Shown here: positions 32,907 through 41,371 of the stretch, one piece after another
Numbering within the stretch: the first letter of the stretch is position 1
How the letters are laid out: each line of letters begins with the position of its first letter
DNA from: Bacteroidota bacterium
GTDB taxonomy: Bacteria; Bacteroidota; Ignavibacteria; UBA10030; BY39
Reading direction: 5' to 3'
Assembly (NCBI GenBank): GCA_030682385.1
Contig: JAUXOG010000114.1
Coordinates: 1 to 43,568, forward strand
Length of the DNA stretch: 43,568 bases
Made by a program: the position numbers and the translations under genes
The notes under the pieces: model-generated
Seen by the model: the letters and a program-made list of their open reading frames with translations, nothing else
What the model was told of the DNA's origin: nothing
Databases searched by the model: none

Positions 32907-34525
32907 AATCCTTAAAAAACATTTTAATCAGCCTTCTATTATTATCTTTATTAACTCTCTCTACCAAATCGTATGCTCAAGATTCATTTGAGTTAGGGAA
33001 AGAGGAGTTTAAAAAAGAAAACTATCAGAAAGCCCTTAAGCATTTTCGCGATTCTATGAAAAAACATAAGAAGAATCCCGAATTATTTTTTATGATGGGA
33101 ACTTCTTTAGTTAAAATAGATTCTCTCGATGAAGCGCTCGTTGCGTTTACTCAATCTCGAGAGTTGGACGATAAAAACCCTTTTATTTATATTAACATCG
33201 GAGATATTTATTTTAAACAAGGAATATCGCCCGCAGCAATTGAACAATATCAAAAAGCCATCGATTTGAATATGGGCTTAATCGAGGCACACATAAAGCT
33301 TGCACAGACTTACAAGAAAATGCGAAAATGGAACGACGCCGCGAAAAGCTATCTGACAGCCATTCAGCTCGATACGACTAATGCAAATCTTTACGATGAT
33401 TTAGGAAATATCTATTTTCTAGCAAAGCAATTTGCAAATGCTGCTAAAATGTATAAAAAGCTCACCGAGTTGCGTCCTCATTCATTCGATGCGCAATATT
33501 TGTATATGAAATCACTCTCCGAAATTAAAAGCTATGAAGAAGTGATTAGAGTTGCTGAAAAAGTTTTGGCACTCGATTCAACCAAGTTCGATGCTCATAG
33601 GATAATTGCTTATGCTTACGTAGAATTGAAAGACTTTAAAAAATCTGAGACAGCATTTACAAAATTAAAAGAAAAAACTGAATTAACAGCCGAAGATTAT
33701 ATAAAATTGGGAAAAGCTCAGCAAGGTCAGGACAAGCAGGAATTGGCAATCCAATCTTATGAAAAAGCATTAACCTTGGATTCTACCCTAGTTGATGTTT
33801 TTGCCGACCTCGGAGCTTTGTATATGCGGCAAAAGCGATACGCCGAATCGGCTGCAATGTATGAAAAGAAAATAGTAATTGATTCAACATCACTTAGCGC
33901 CTATTTGAATGCTTCATCCTCATATCTTCAATTAAAAAATTATCAACGCAGCAAGGAACTTCTTCAAGCGGCAGTTGAGTTAAGACCAACCTATATAGGT
34001 TCGCGACTTAAACTTGCTCAGACTTTTGCATTTATGGATTCGCTAGATGCTGCTAAACAAGAATACGATGAAGTATTAGCTTTAATCGGTGATCAAAAAG
34101 ATAAGTACAAAAACGAACTTCTTGAAGCATACAATATGATAGCTTCGTTTTATTTTCAGAAGCAGAAATATGCAGCCGCTGCCGAGTGGGCTCGTAAGGC
34201 AATAACTTCGGGCGCCGACGATGCATCGATTCGTGTTCTTCTCGGACAATCAATTATGCTTAACCGTACAGACGATCCCGATGAAAACAGGAAAAGAGAT
34301 GAAGAAGCAGTCCGTCACTTCAGAAAAGCAATAGAACTTGATCCAAAAAGTGTACAAGGTCATCTATGGTTGGCAAACGGTTTGATTTATTTGCGCATCG
34401 AAGGGGAAGATGAATTAAATAAAAAATTAGCCGCCGAAGCTATTTCGGAGTTCAAAATAGTTTTGAAATTAGATCCTAAAAACGAAGATGCTAAAAAAGG
34501 TCTCGATAGATTGGGTGCGAAATAA
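32903..34525 (+). CDS. Secreted TPR-repeat protein
   Basis: 540 residues. Signal peptide 1-25 (ends SYAQD), then about a dozen TPR units through the C-terminus (for example ELFFMMGTSLVKIDSLDEALVAFTQSRELD, AAIEQYQKAIDLN, AIQSYEKALTLDSTLVDVFADLGALY, AVRHFRKAIELDPKSVQGHLWLANGLIYL). A periplasmic scaffold, likely binding other envelope proteins. Its 4-bp overlap with the PstS-like gene and its place after exbBD-tonB suggest a role with the Ton system. Confidence 0.88.
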   Translation: MKSLKNILISLLLLSLLTLSTKSYAQDSFELGKEEFKKENYQKALKHFRDSMKKHKKNPELFFMMGTSLVKIDSLDEALVAFTQSRELDDKNPFIYINIGDIYFKQGISPAAIEQYQKAIDLNMGLIEAHIKLAQTYKKMRKWNDAAKSYLTAIQLDTTNANLYDDLGNIYFLAKQFANAAKMYKKLTELRPHSFDAQYLYMKSLSEIKSYEEVIRVAEKVLALDSTKFDAHRIIAYAYVELKDFKKSETAFTKLKEKTELTAEDYIKLGKAQQGQDKQELAIQSYEKALTLDSTLVDVFADLGALYMRQKRYAESAAMYEKKIVIDSTSLSAYLNASSSYLQLKNYQRSKELLQAAVELRPTYIGSRLKLAQTFAFMDSLDAAKQEYDEVLALIGDQKDKYKNELLEAYNMIASFYFQKQKYAAAAEWARKAITSGADDASIRVLLGQSIMLNRTDDPDENRKRDEEAVRHFRKAIELDPKSVQGHLWLANGLIYLRIEGEDELNKKLAAEAISEFKIVLKLDPKNEDAKKGLDRLGAK

Positions 34526-34531
34526 TTTCTT

Positions 34532-35098
34532 ATGGCTCAAAGTTTAAAGAACTTACCTGTCGGTAAACGCTCCCCTGACATCGTCAACGCGATAGTTGAA
34601 ATACCAAAAGGAAGCCGGAATAAATATGAGTTCGATTTGGAACTCGGCGTATTTCGTTTAGACCGGGTTTTGTATTCCTCGATGCATTATCCTGCCGCTT
34701 ATGGATTCGTCCCGAGCACTTTATATGAAGATGGCGACCCCGTTGATGTTTTGATAATAATTGACCAACCCCTTAGCACCGGAGTTTTAGTTGAAGTCCG
34801 TCCGATCGGTGTGTTGCGTATGTATGATGAGCACGGTTCAGACGATAAGATACTTTCCGTAGCTGTCCACGACCCGACATATAAAACTGTAACCGAAGTA
34901 AACCATTTGCCGAGTCATTTGCTTGTTGAAATAGAACATTTTTTTACAAGCTATAAAAATTTAGAAGGGAAGATGGTTAAAAGTTTTGGTTGGGATTCGG
35001 CTCAAGCTGCCCGTCAGGCAATTACGAGTGCGGCTAAGAAATTCAAAGCTAAATCAAAAATCAATACAGTCCGCCCAAGGCGGAAGAAAAATAAATAG
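34532..35098 (+). CDS. ppa: Inorganic pyrophosphatase (family I)
   Basis: Hydrolyses pyrophosphate to two phosphates, pulling biosynthetic reactions forward. 188 residues with EIPKGSRNKYEFD, the signature EDGDPVDVLIIID holding the magnesium-binding aspartates, VRPIGVLRMYDEHGSDDKILSV and EHFFTSYKNLEGK. The lysine/arginine-rich C-terminal tail is an extension beyond the usual ~175 residues. It begins 6 bp after the TPR gene and may be read through from that operon. Confidence 0.95.
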   Translation: MAQSLKNLPVGKRSPDIVNAIVEIPKGSRNKYEFDLELGVFRLDRVLYSSMHYPAAYGFVPSTLYEDGDPVDVLIIIDQPLSTGVLVEVRPIGVLRMYDEHGSDDKILSVAVHDPTYKTVTEVNHLPSHLLVEIEHFFTSYKNLEGKMVKSFGWDSAQAARQAITSAAKKFKAKSKINTVRPRRKKNK

Positions 35099-35123
35099 GA
35101 CAGTGTGGTTCTATAAATTCAAA

Positions 35124-35226
35124 TGAATGTCGAATATCGAACACGGAATTATGAATTTTGAAGTGATGTTTCTCTGGGCTATTCATTCACTTAAAGCGGA
35201 TTCGTTGTTCGATACTCATCGTTAGA
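35124..35226. repeat. Imperfect palindromic intergenic element upstream of tRNA-Thr
   Basis: The left arm (GAATGTCGAATATCGAACAC) and right arm (GTTGTTCGATACTCATCGTT) are inverted and similar. Inner arms near TTGAAGTG and CACTTAAAG also pair. The left part resembles the spacer at 14821-14848 read on the minus strand. No gene. Together with the hairpins after the tRNA it fills most of the 425-bp gap between ppa and the PHP-domain gene. Confidence 0.35.
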
Positions 35227-35244
35227 ACTACCTATATTAAATAT

Positions 35245-35316
35245 GCTGGCGTAGCTCAGTGGTAGAGCAGCTGATTCGTAATCAGCAGGTCGTCGGTTCA
35301 ACTCCGACCGTCAGCT
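35245..35316 (+). tRNA. tRNA-Thr (anticodon CGT)
   Basis: Complete cloverleaf by eye: acceptor GCTGGCG / CGTCAGC (one G-T pair), D arm GCTC..GAGC, anticodon stem GCTGA / TCAGC with loop TTCGTAA (anticodon CGT, reads ACG), T arm GTCGG-TTCAACT-CCGAC, discriminator T. The 3' CCA is not encoded. A diverged second copy of its 3' end lies 113 bp downstream. Confidence 0.93.
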
Positions 35317-35341
35317 CTAAAATATTCGTAATAAACCGTTC

Positions 35342-35364
35342 CGTCCCGTTATTTGAGCGGGACG
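35342..35364. repeat. Hairpin 1 after tRNA-Thr
   Basis: CGTCCCG (35342-35348) and CGGGACG (35358-35364), 7-bp perfect stem, 9-nt loop. No T-run follows, so a standard terminator is unlikely. Confidence 0.6.
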
Positions 35365-35372
35365 TGAATCCT

Positions 35373-35395
35373 CGTTCCGAAAGTTATTCGGAACG
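35373..35395. repeat. Hairpin 2 after tRNA-Thr
   Basis: CGTTCCGAA (35373-35381) and TTCGGAACG (35387-35395), 9-bp perfect stem, 5-nt loop, 8 bp after hairpin 1 and of the same overall length (23 bp). Confidence 0.65.
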
Positions 35396-35400
35396 TGACA

Positions 35401-35440
35401 GTCCGTTGGTTCAACTCCGACCATCAGTTCAAAAATTTGT
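35401..35440 (+). repeat. Diverged second copy of the tRNA-Thr 3' end
   Basis: GGTTCAACTCCGACC (35408-35422) is identical to the T arm at 35295-35309. Similarity continues through the acceptor 3' strand (ATCAGTTC against GTCAGCTC) and weakly past the tRNA end (AAAA..ATT..GTAA). The rest of a tRNA is absent. The stretch 35441-35523 shows nothing recognisable. Confidence 0.7.
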
Positions 35441-35523
35441 AAAAGCCCGCAGCAGTTGTTTCCCAACCGCCAAAGCCACGTTACACTTTTGTTCAATAAT
35501 ATGTTTCATTAAATCAAAAAAAA

Positions 35524-37281
35524 ATGCAAAAAAATACTTTACTCATTCTTATATCACTAATACTGATATTTACCGGTTTTACAATTGCTCAAACTCCGGC
35601 ATATAATTTTTATTTTGGTAACATCCATTCTCACACATGGTATTCAGATGGGAATAAAGATAAAACCCCTGCCTCGTACTTAGCTCCTGTTGCCAAAGCA
35701 ATGGAATATGGAAGAACTGTTGCTAATAATTTGAATTTTCTCGCAGTTACTGACCACAACCATAACGAAAGTTTGAATATGACGTTGGCATACTGGCGCT
35801 CAGGTGTAATTGAAGCTGATACGGCAAACAAAGATGGAATCTTTGTTGGATTATATGGACAGGAGTGGGGCACACTTGCAACTAATGGAGGACACGCACT
35901 AATTTTTGGAACAAATAAACTTATTGGTTGGAATCCTGGCGTTTACGACATCTATGTAGCAAAGAATGATTATTCTACAAGTTCTGCTGGTTTGTGGCGT
36001 CGGGTTTCAATGGAAAATGGATTTATTTATTTAGCACATCCAAGTTCAAGTGATTTTAATAATTTAATTGCGAGTCCATTCAACACTTTGATCGACAGTG
36101 TGCTAAAAGGCGTTGCTTTAAAAAGCGGTCCAGCTTTTTCAACTAATACAACGCAAACCGATCCTTCCAGCTCAACTTATGAATCTTATTATCATAGTCT
36201 CTTAAAACTCGGTTATCACGTGGCTCCAAGTTCTGATCAAGATAACCACTACACAAACTTTGGTATGAGCAACCAACAGCGAACAGTTGTAGTCGCCCCT
36301 TCCTTAACGAAGTCTGAAATTTTAAATGCATTGAGAAATCGTCGTGTTTATGCCTCTGAAGATAACAATATACAAGTTCGATTCGAAGTAGGTACAAATC
36401 TTTTGGGCGATATTTTTTCCGCTGCGCCGCCGTTTGGTATTAAAGTTAAAGTTTCCGATGCAACTCCGGGTGATGTAGTCTCTAAAATTGAGATCAGATA
36501 TGGAGTACCGGGTTCCGGGGCTGTGCCAACTGTTTTAGCAACTGTGAGCGGCAGGGATTCGTTAGTTACTACTGTTACCCAACCACTCGGTTCCACTTAT
36601 TATTATTATGTCTACGTCCAACAAGTGGATGGACATAGAGTATGGACTGCCCCGATGTGGATTACAGCCAAAGAAGATCAGTTGCCCGTTACTTTTGGAT
36701 CGTTCGCAGCAACTTTAAATCTTACTGGTGAAGGAATAAAACTTGAATGGTCAACGCTCACTGAAAAAAATAATTACGGCTTCTATGTTCAACGGAAAAA
36801 AGCAAGTGATATAAATTTCCAAACTATTAATTCTGAAGTGATTCCAGGTGTTGGTGAACCTCACGCTTATTCTTATTTTGATAGTACAATTGTAGATGCC
36901 GGAGAATATGAATATCGTATTCTGCAAGTTGATAACGACAGTTTGCAACATTATTCCTCAACTGAAAAAATAAGTTTTACACCAACGGCAGTTTTTGAAA
37001 ATTCGGGACTCCCTTTGAAATATAAATTATCCCAAAATTATCCCAATCCGTTTAACCCTGTAACGAACATCCAATATCAAGTTCCCGAGTACAGCTTCGT
37101 ATCATTACAAGTGTTTGATATTTTTGGTAGAGAAGTACAAGCATTGGTCAATGGTTACATTCAGCCGGGTTATTATCAAGTAGAATTTGATGGTTCTAAT
37201 CTGGCAAGCGGAATATATTATTATCAACTGAAAACGCCCAATTCAAGCAGATTAATGGGTAAAATGATTTTACTCAAATAA
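35524..37281 (+). CDS. T9SS-exported PHP-domain protein (putative metallophosphoesterase)
   Basis: 585 residues. Signal peptide 1-22 (ends IAQTP). Residues ~28-270 form a PHP (polymerase and histidinol phosphatase) domain: NIHSHTWYSDG (His35, His37), LAVTDHNHNE, YGQEWGT, GHALIFGT, LAHPSS and SDQDNH supply the metal ligands, as in CehA/McbA-type hydrolases. Residues ~290-390 and 395-480 look like beta-sandwich domains. The C-terminus is a T9SS type A sorting domain (SQNYPNPFNPVTNIQYQVPE..SGIYYYQLK). Expected at the cell surface or released. A phosphoesterase activity is inferred from the family; substrate unknown. Confidence 0.85.
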   Translation: MQKNTLLILISLILIFTGFTIAQTPAYNFYFGNIHSHTWYSDGNKDKTPASYLAPVAKAMEYGRTVANNLNFLAVTDHNHNESLNMTLAYWRSGVIEADTANKDGIFVGLYGQEWGTLATNGGHALIFGTNKLIGWNPGVYDIYVAKNDYSTSSAGLWRRVSMENGFIYLAHPSSSDFNNLIASPFNTLIDSVLKGVALKSGPAFSTNTTQTDPSSSTYESYYHSLLKLGYHVAPSSDQDNHYTNFGMSNQQRTVVVAPSLTKSEILNALRNRRVYASEDNNIQVRFEVGTNLLGDIFSAAPPFGIKVKVSDATPGDVVSKIEIRYGVPGSGAVPTVLATVSGRDSLVTTVTQPLGSTYYYYVYVQQVDGHRVWTAPMWITAKEDQLPVTFGSFAATLNLTGEGIKLEWSTLTEKNNYGFYVQRKKASDINFQTINSEVIPGVGEPHAYSYFDSTIVDAGEYEYRILQVDNDSLQHYSSTEKISFTPTAVFENSGLPLKYKLSQNYPNPFNPVTNIQYQVPEYSFVSLQVFDIFGREVQALVNGYIQPGYYQVEFDGSNLASGIYYYQLKTPNSSRLMGKMILLK

Positions 37282-37363
37282 AAGGCAACTAAACTCGTTT
37301 TGCAATTGTTAGAAAATTATAATATATTAACACCAGAATAATTTAAAATATTAGGAGATTTTA

Positions 37364-37585
37364 ATGAAAGACGGTATTCATCCGACATATAAAAAAGCTA
37401 TTGTTACATGTATTTGCGGAAATACATTTGAAACACGTTCGAGCATTGGTAATATAAAATTAGAAATATGCTCAGCTTGCCACCCATTTTTTACCGGGAA
37501 GCAGAAAATACTCGACTCAGCGGGTCGTATCGAAAGATTCAACCGCAAGTATTCTAAATCAAAAGAAGAAACTCCAACAGTTTAA
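37364..37585 (+). CDS. rpmE: Ribosomal protein bL31 (zinc-binding form)
   Basis: 73 residues: [56 protein letters not shown]. Cys16, Cys18, Cys36 and Cys39 make the zinc site, so this is the C+ form. TTAGGAGA before the ATG and a TATAAT-like box near 37316-37321 fit a single-gene transcript, closed by the terminator downstream. Confidence 0.97.
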   Translation: MKDGIHPTYKKAIVTCICGNTFETRSSIGNIKLEICSACHPFFTGKQKILDSAGRIERFNRKYSKSKEETPTV

Positions 37586-37614
37586 ACGGAGTCGGTACGA
37601 GTGTGTTTTAAAAG

Positions 37615-37648
37615 ACGGAATGTATAACTTGCATTCCGTTTTTTATTT
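37615..37648 (+). terminator. Rho-independent terminator after rpmE
   Basis: ACGGAATG (37615-37622) and CATTCCGT (37632-37639) form an 8-bp stem with a 9-nt loop; six T from 37639 follow. A upstream and T downstream extend the stem. Confidence 0.85.
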
Positions 37649-37686
37649 AAGTCTGATTGAAACCCTTTAACAATCACAAATAAAAT

Positions 37687-38961
37687 ATGAAGATATATAT
37701 CTTTGAAGATGAAGGTTACAAAAATTTTTTACCGCTGACATATTTCAGACCTGTGTATGATTTACGTTGCGGGGCTCTGTCGCTGAAAGAGAAAATTGAA
37801 AAATATCTTAAAAACAAAGTAACCGGTTTACACACACGGAAAGAGTTGACCGGCGTTACCAAAGAATCATACCCTAAAAAAGATATTAACAATTTTCCAA
37901 CAGATTATTCTTTATTTATTAACGGTCGGATAATTGCAGATAAAAATTTTTTTAAAGAGATAAAGTTTGAGAAGAGTATCGATCAATTATTTATCAGCGG
38001 CGATACCATTGTTGCTGCATACCTTACTCCTCAAACGTTAGAGTCGATGAAAAAATATTGGCTCGGGAATCCCTTTCCTTTATTTCAAGTTTCTAATTTT
38101 AAAAATATTCCGATACATAACATAGATGCACGGGTTGCAAATTATCCGTGGGATTTAATTACTTTTAACGGTGATGAAATCGGGAACGACTTTTATCTTC
38201 TCGCTAAAGAAATGAAGGGGAAAACAATTTTAGGGAAAATACATAAAGGTGTACACTTACTAAATCGTCAAAACATAATAATGGATCGGGAATCTGAAAT
38301 CCACCCCGGCGTTGTTTTGGATGCATCAAACGGCCCGATAATCATTGGCGCCAATGTTCTGATCATGGCAAACTCGGTAATTACAGGTCCGGTCTATATC
38401 GGTGATGATTCGATAATTAAAATTGGTGCAAAAATCTACAGTAATACTTCAATCGGTGATTCATGCAAAGTTGGTGGCGAAGTTGACTCAACAATTATCC
38501 AATCGCATTCGAACAAACAGCACGATGGATATTTAGGGCATGCGTATGTAGGAAGTTGGGTTAATATCGGCGCCGATACGAATAACAGCGATCTGAAAAA
38601 TAATTATTCTCCAATCAAAGTTACTATCAACGGGAAGTTAATAAATACAGGATTGATACATTTCGGAACAATTCTTGGAGATCATTCCAAGACGGGTATC
38701 AATATGATGTTTGATACAGGTTCTGTGGTTGGAGTTTTCTGTAACCTATACAGTGCTGGCTTACCTCCCCGGTATATTCCATCCTTTACGAGAGGGAGCG
38801 GTTCGGGACCGTTAAAAACAAATTCATTTGAAATGAGTATCGATACTGCAAAAATTGTTATGGCGCGTCGCAATGTCCAACTTACCAAAGAATATGAAGA
38901 ATTAGTAAAAATAGTTTTCGATGACACACAAACCGAACGTAAACAAACAGGCATACTATAA
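37687..38961 (+). CDS. GlmU-like putative sugar nucleotidyltransferase
   Basis: 424 residues. The N-terminal part (MKIYIFEDEGYKNFLPLTYFRPVYDLRCGALSLKEKI..) belongs to the NTP-transferase-like group typical of Bacteroidota and lacks the usual G-x-G-T-R-(x)n-P-K pyrophosphorylase loop. The C-terminal half (about 195-385) is a left-handed beta-helix with hexapeptide-like repeats (IIIGANVLIMANSVITGPVYIGDDSIIKIGAKIY) and the conserved GHAYVGSWVNIGADTNNSDLKNNYSPI. Role in activating a sugar for envelope glycans is likely but unproven. Ends 8 bp before rsmB. Confidence 0.8.
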   Translation: MKIYIFEDEGYKNFLPLTYFRPVYDLRCGALSLKEKIEKYLKNKVTGLHTRKELTGVTKESYPKKDINNFPTDYSLFINGRIIADKNFFKEIKFEKSIDQLFISGDTIVAAYLTPQTLESMKKYWLGNPFPLFQVSNFKNIPIHNIDARVANYPWDLITFNGDEIGNDFYLLAKEMKGKTILGKIHKGVHLLNRQNIIMDRESEIHPGVVLDASNGPIIIGANVLIMANSVITGPVYIGDDSIIKIGAKIYSNTSIGDSCKVGGEVDSTIIQSHSNKQHDGYLGHAYVGSWVNIGADTNNSDLKNNYSPIKVTINGKLINTGLIHFGTILGDHSKTGINMMFDTGSVVGVFCNLYSAGLPPRYIPSFTRGSGSGPLKTNSFEMSIDTAKIVMARRNVQLTKEYEELVKIVFDDTQTERKQTGIL

Positions 38962-38969
38962 AATACATT

Positions 38970-40322
38970 ATGATATTAACCGATCAACAAAATATATACG
39001 AAGGTGTTCGCGGGACTTCCATCAAAATTTTAAATCGGATAGAAAGAACCGACGCATATCTCGATAAGCTGCTTGATACCGAGCTGCGAAATAAGGAGGT
39101 TTCGGATTTAGATAAAAGTTTATTGAATGAAATTGTTCATGGTGTTATCCGATGGAGAAGCCGGCTCGACTGGGTAATCAACGGGTTCTATCACGGAAAT
39201 TACGTAAAGTCCGAGATTAATTTAAAAAATGCACTGCGAGTTGCAACTTATCAAATCTTATTTCTACAAAAAATACCGCACCACGCAGCAGTCAACGAAG
39301 CAGTCGAGTTTATTAAGCGGCTCAATGGAGAGAAGGCTGCCAATCTTGTAAATGCAGTTCTTCGTACTATAATCCGTAACATAGATGAAATAAAGTTTCC
39401 CGACCCTGCGGTGGATGCAGTACATTATTTAGGTGTTTACTATGCACATCCAACGTGGATGGTAAAAAAATGGTTGGCACGTTTTGGATTTGAAGATACT
39501 CAGAAACTTCTCCTGGCAAACAATCAAATTCCGGAAATCACAATTCGAATTAACCGGCTCAAAATTGAACCCGCAAAATTTTTGTCATCCCTTGAAGAAG
39601 CGAAGTTATCATATCAAGGGTCTGAGTATATCGATTATTATCTCAGAGTGCGTAATCTTTCCGAACTGTCGGAGTTGAATTATTTCCAAAGCGGATACTT
39701 TACAATTCAGGACGAAAGCGCCGCCCTGCCATCAATTTTGTTGAACCCGCAACCGGGCGAACGGGTGATTGATATGTGTGCAGCTCCCGGCGGGAAAACC
39801 ACACACCTTGCTGAGATTATGAAAAATCAAGGCAAAATTATCGCAGTCGATAAGTATGACCATAAATTGAATCTCATTCGTACAAGTTGTGACCGGCTTG
39901 GAATAGATATAGTCGAATATGTTGTTGGCGATGCAAGCGAACTTGAGTTAGAAAGTGCCGACAAAATTTTAGTGGATGTTCCTTGTTCCGGACTCGGTGT
40001 TTTGCGAAAAAAACCGGATATAAAGTGGAAACGAGAACCCGATGATTTGCTCAAATTGAACGTCTTCCAAACCGGATTACTTAATAACGCAGCAAAATTA
40101 TTGAAACCTGGAGGTGCTATCGTTTACAGCACTTGCACTACAGAACCGGAAGAAAATTTTATGATTATAGAAGAGTTCTTAAAAACTCATACAGATTTTG
40201 TAATCGAGGATGCTGCAAAATACATAAACCATATTTTGGTAAACGAAAATAAATGTGTCGAAACGTATCCTCATAAGCACCATATCGACGGCTCCTTTGC
40301 TGCGAGGTTAATTAAAAAGTAA
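38970..40322 (+). CDS. rsmB: 16S rRNA (cytosine-5)-methyltransferase RsmB
   Basis: Methylates C967 of 16S rRNA (E. coli numbering). 450 residues: N-terminal NusB-like RNA-binding domain (about 1-140, AYLDKLLDTELR..LNEIVHGVIRWRSRLDWVI..HHAAVNEAVE), then the Rossmann methyltransferase with motif I IDMCAAPGGKTTHLAE, DVPCSGLGVLRKKPDIKW and the catalytic Cys in YSTCTTEPEEN. The C-terminus ends DGSFAARLIKK as usual. Slightly longer than E. coli RsmB (429). Confidence 0.95.
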   Translation: MILTDQQNIYEGVRGTSIKILNRIERTDAYLDKLLDTELRNKEVSDLDKSLLNEIVHGVIRWRSRLDWVINGFYHGNYVKSEINLKNALRVATYQILFLQKIPHHAAVNEAVEFIKRLNGEKAANLVNAVLRTIIRNIDEIKFPDPAVDAVHYLGVYYAHPTWMVKKWLARFGFEDTQKLLLANNQIPEITIRINRLKIEPAKFLSSLEEAKLSYQGSEYIDYYLRVRNLSELSELNYFQSGYFTIQDESAALPSILLNPQPGERVIDMCAAPGGKTTHLAEIMKNQGKIIAVDKYDHKLNLIRTSCDRLGIDIVEYVVGDASELELESADKILVDVPCSGLGVLRKKPDIKWKREPDDLLKLNVFQTGLLNNAAKLLKPGGAIVYSTCTTEPEENFMIIEEFLKTHTDFVIEDAAKYINHILVNENKCVETYPHKHHIDGSFAARLIKK

Positions 40323-40340
40323 ACAAACATAGGAGGGGTT

Positions 40341-41354
40341 ATGAAGAAAATTATCTTTATTGCAGTAACTGTTCTTATATCAGCGATTTTATTTACTTAT
40401 TCCGAAAATCAAAAATTATTATCTCCAAAAGAAATTTCAGTTTCAACTTTTTCAATCGTTGGTTACGATCCACAAACAGGCGATTTAGGTGTGGCAGTTC
40501 AATCAAAATTTCCGAACGTTCGTCCCATTGTTCCTTGGGCTGAGGCAGGTGTGGGGGCAATCGCGACTCAATCGTTAGCAAACACAAGCTACGGTCCCAA
40601 AGGATTGGCACTGATGAAAAACGGCGCCACTGCCGAAGAAGCTCTGAAAATTTTAATAGCCAACGATTCACTAAGAGATGAACGACAAGTTGGTATCGTA
40701 GATGCAAAAGGGAATTCAGCAACTTGGACAGGAAAAAATTGTTTTGATTGGGCTGGAGGGCAAGCAGGAAAAAGTATTGCCGGCAAAGGCGAAATCGTAA
40801 CGGGAAAAAATTTTGCTGCTCAAGGAAATATTATTGTTGATATTAAAACCATCGCAGCGTTATCAAAAACTTTCGAGAGTACTCGCGGGCCGTTATCGGA
40901 CAGGTTGTTAGAAGCTTTGATTGCCGGTGGTAAAGCCGGCGGCGATAAAAGAGGCGAGCAATCTGCTGCTCTGTTAGTCGTCCGCAAAGGTGCTGGTTAC
41001 GGCGGTGAATTAGATAATTTCATCGATATCAGTGTTTACGACCATCTAACTCCACTCGCCGAATTGAAGCGGCTATATGAAATTCACAAACTATATTTCT
41101 TTAAGTCCAACCCCAATAATTTGATTGTGATTGACGAAAAATTGTGTAAAGAATTACAAACAATTATGAAGGATCGAGGTTTTTACAAGGGAGAAATCAA
41201 TGGTAAGTTCGACGATTTTACGAAAAAGACTTTAAAAGATTTTATGTACTGGGAAAATTATGATGAGCGTGTCCGGGATGATAATATGATCGATAAAGAA
41301 GTTTTAATTGATTTACAGAAAAATTATCAAGTGTGGAAGAAGAATAAAAAATAA
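40341..41354 (+). CDS. Secreted DUF1028 family protein with C-terminal peptidoglycan-binding-like domain
   Basis: 337 residues. Signal peptide about 1-20. Residues ~30-255 match DUF1028: STFSIVGYDPQTGDLGVAVQSKFPNVRPIVPWAEAGVGAIATQ, then GKNCFDWAGG, AAQGNIIV and GGDKRGEQSAALLVV; this family has an Ntn-hydrolase-like look with a Thr/Ser near the start of the domain. Residues ~265-330 (LCKELQTIMKDRGFYKGEINGKFDDFTKKTLKDFM) resemble a PG_binding_1 module. AGGAGGGG before the ATG. Substrate not known; the binding module suggests the periplasm or cell wall. Confidence 0.82.
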   Translation: MKKIIFIAVTVLISAILFTYSENQKLLSPKEISVSTFSIVGYDPQTGDLGVAVQSKFPNVRPIVPWAEAGVGAIATQSLANTSYGPKGLALMKNGATAEEALKILIANDSLRDERQVGIVDAKGNSATWTGKNCFDWAGGQAGKSIAGKGEIVTGKNFAAQGNIIVDIKTIAALSKTFESTRGPLSDRLLEALIAGGKAGGDKRGEQSAALLVVRKGAGYGGELDNFIDISVYDHLTPLAELKRLYEIHKLYFFKSNPNNLIVIDEKLCKELQTIMKDRGFYKGEINGKFDDFTKKTLKDFMYWENYDERVRDDNMIDKEVLIDLQKNYQVWKKNKK

Positions 41355-41371
41355 ACTTTAGAGGATCAACA

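Noticed and set aside
35259-35606. 115-codon open frame across tRNA-Thr
   Set aside because: It starts inside the tRNA gene, crosses both hairpins and overlaps the start of the PHP-domain gene in another frame.
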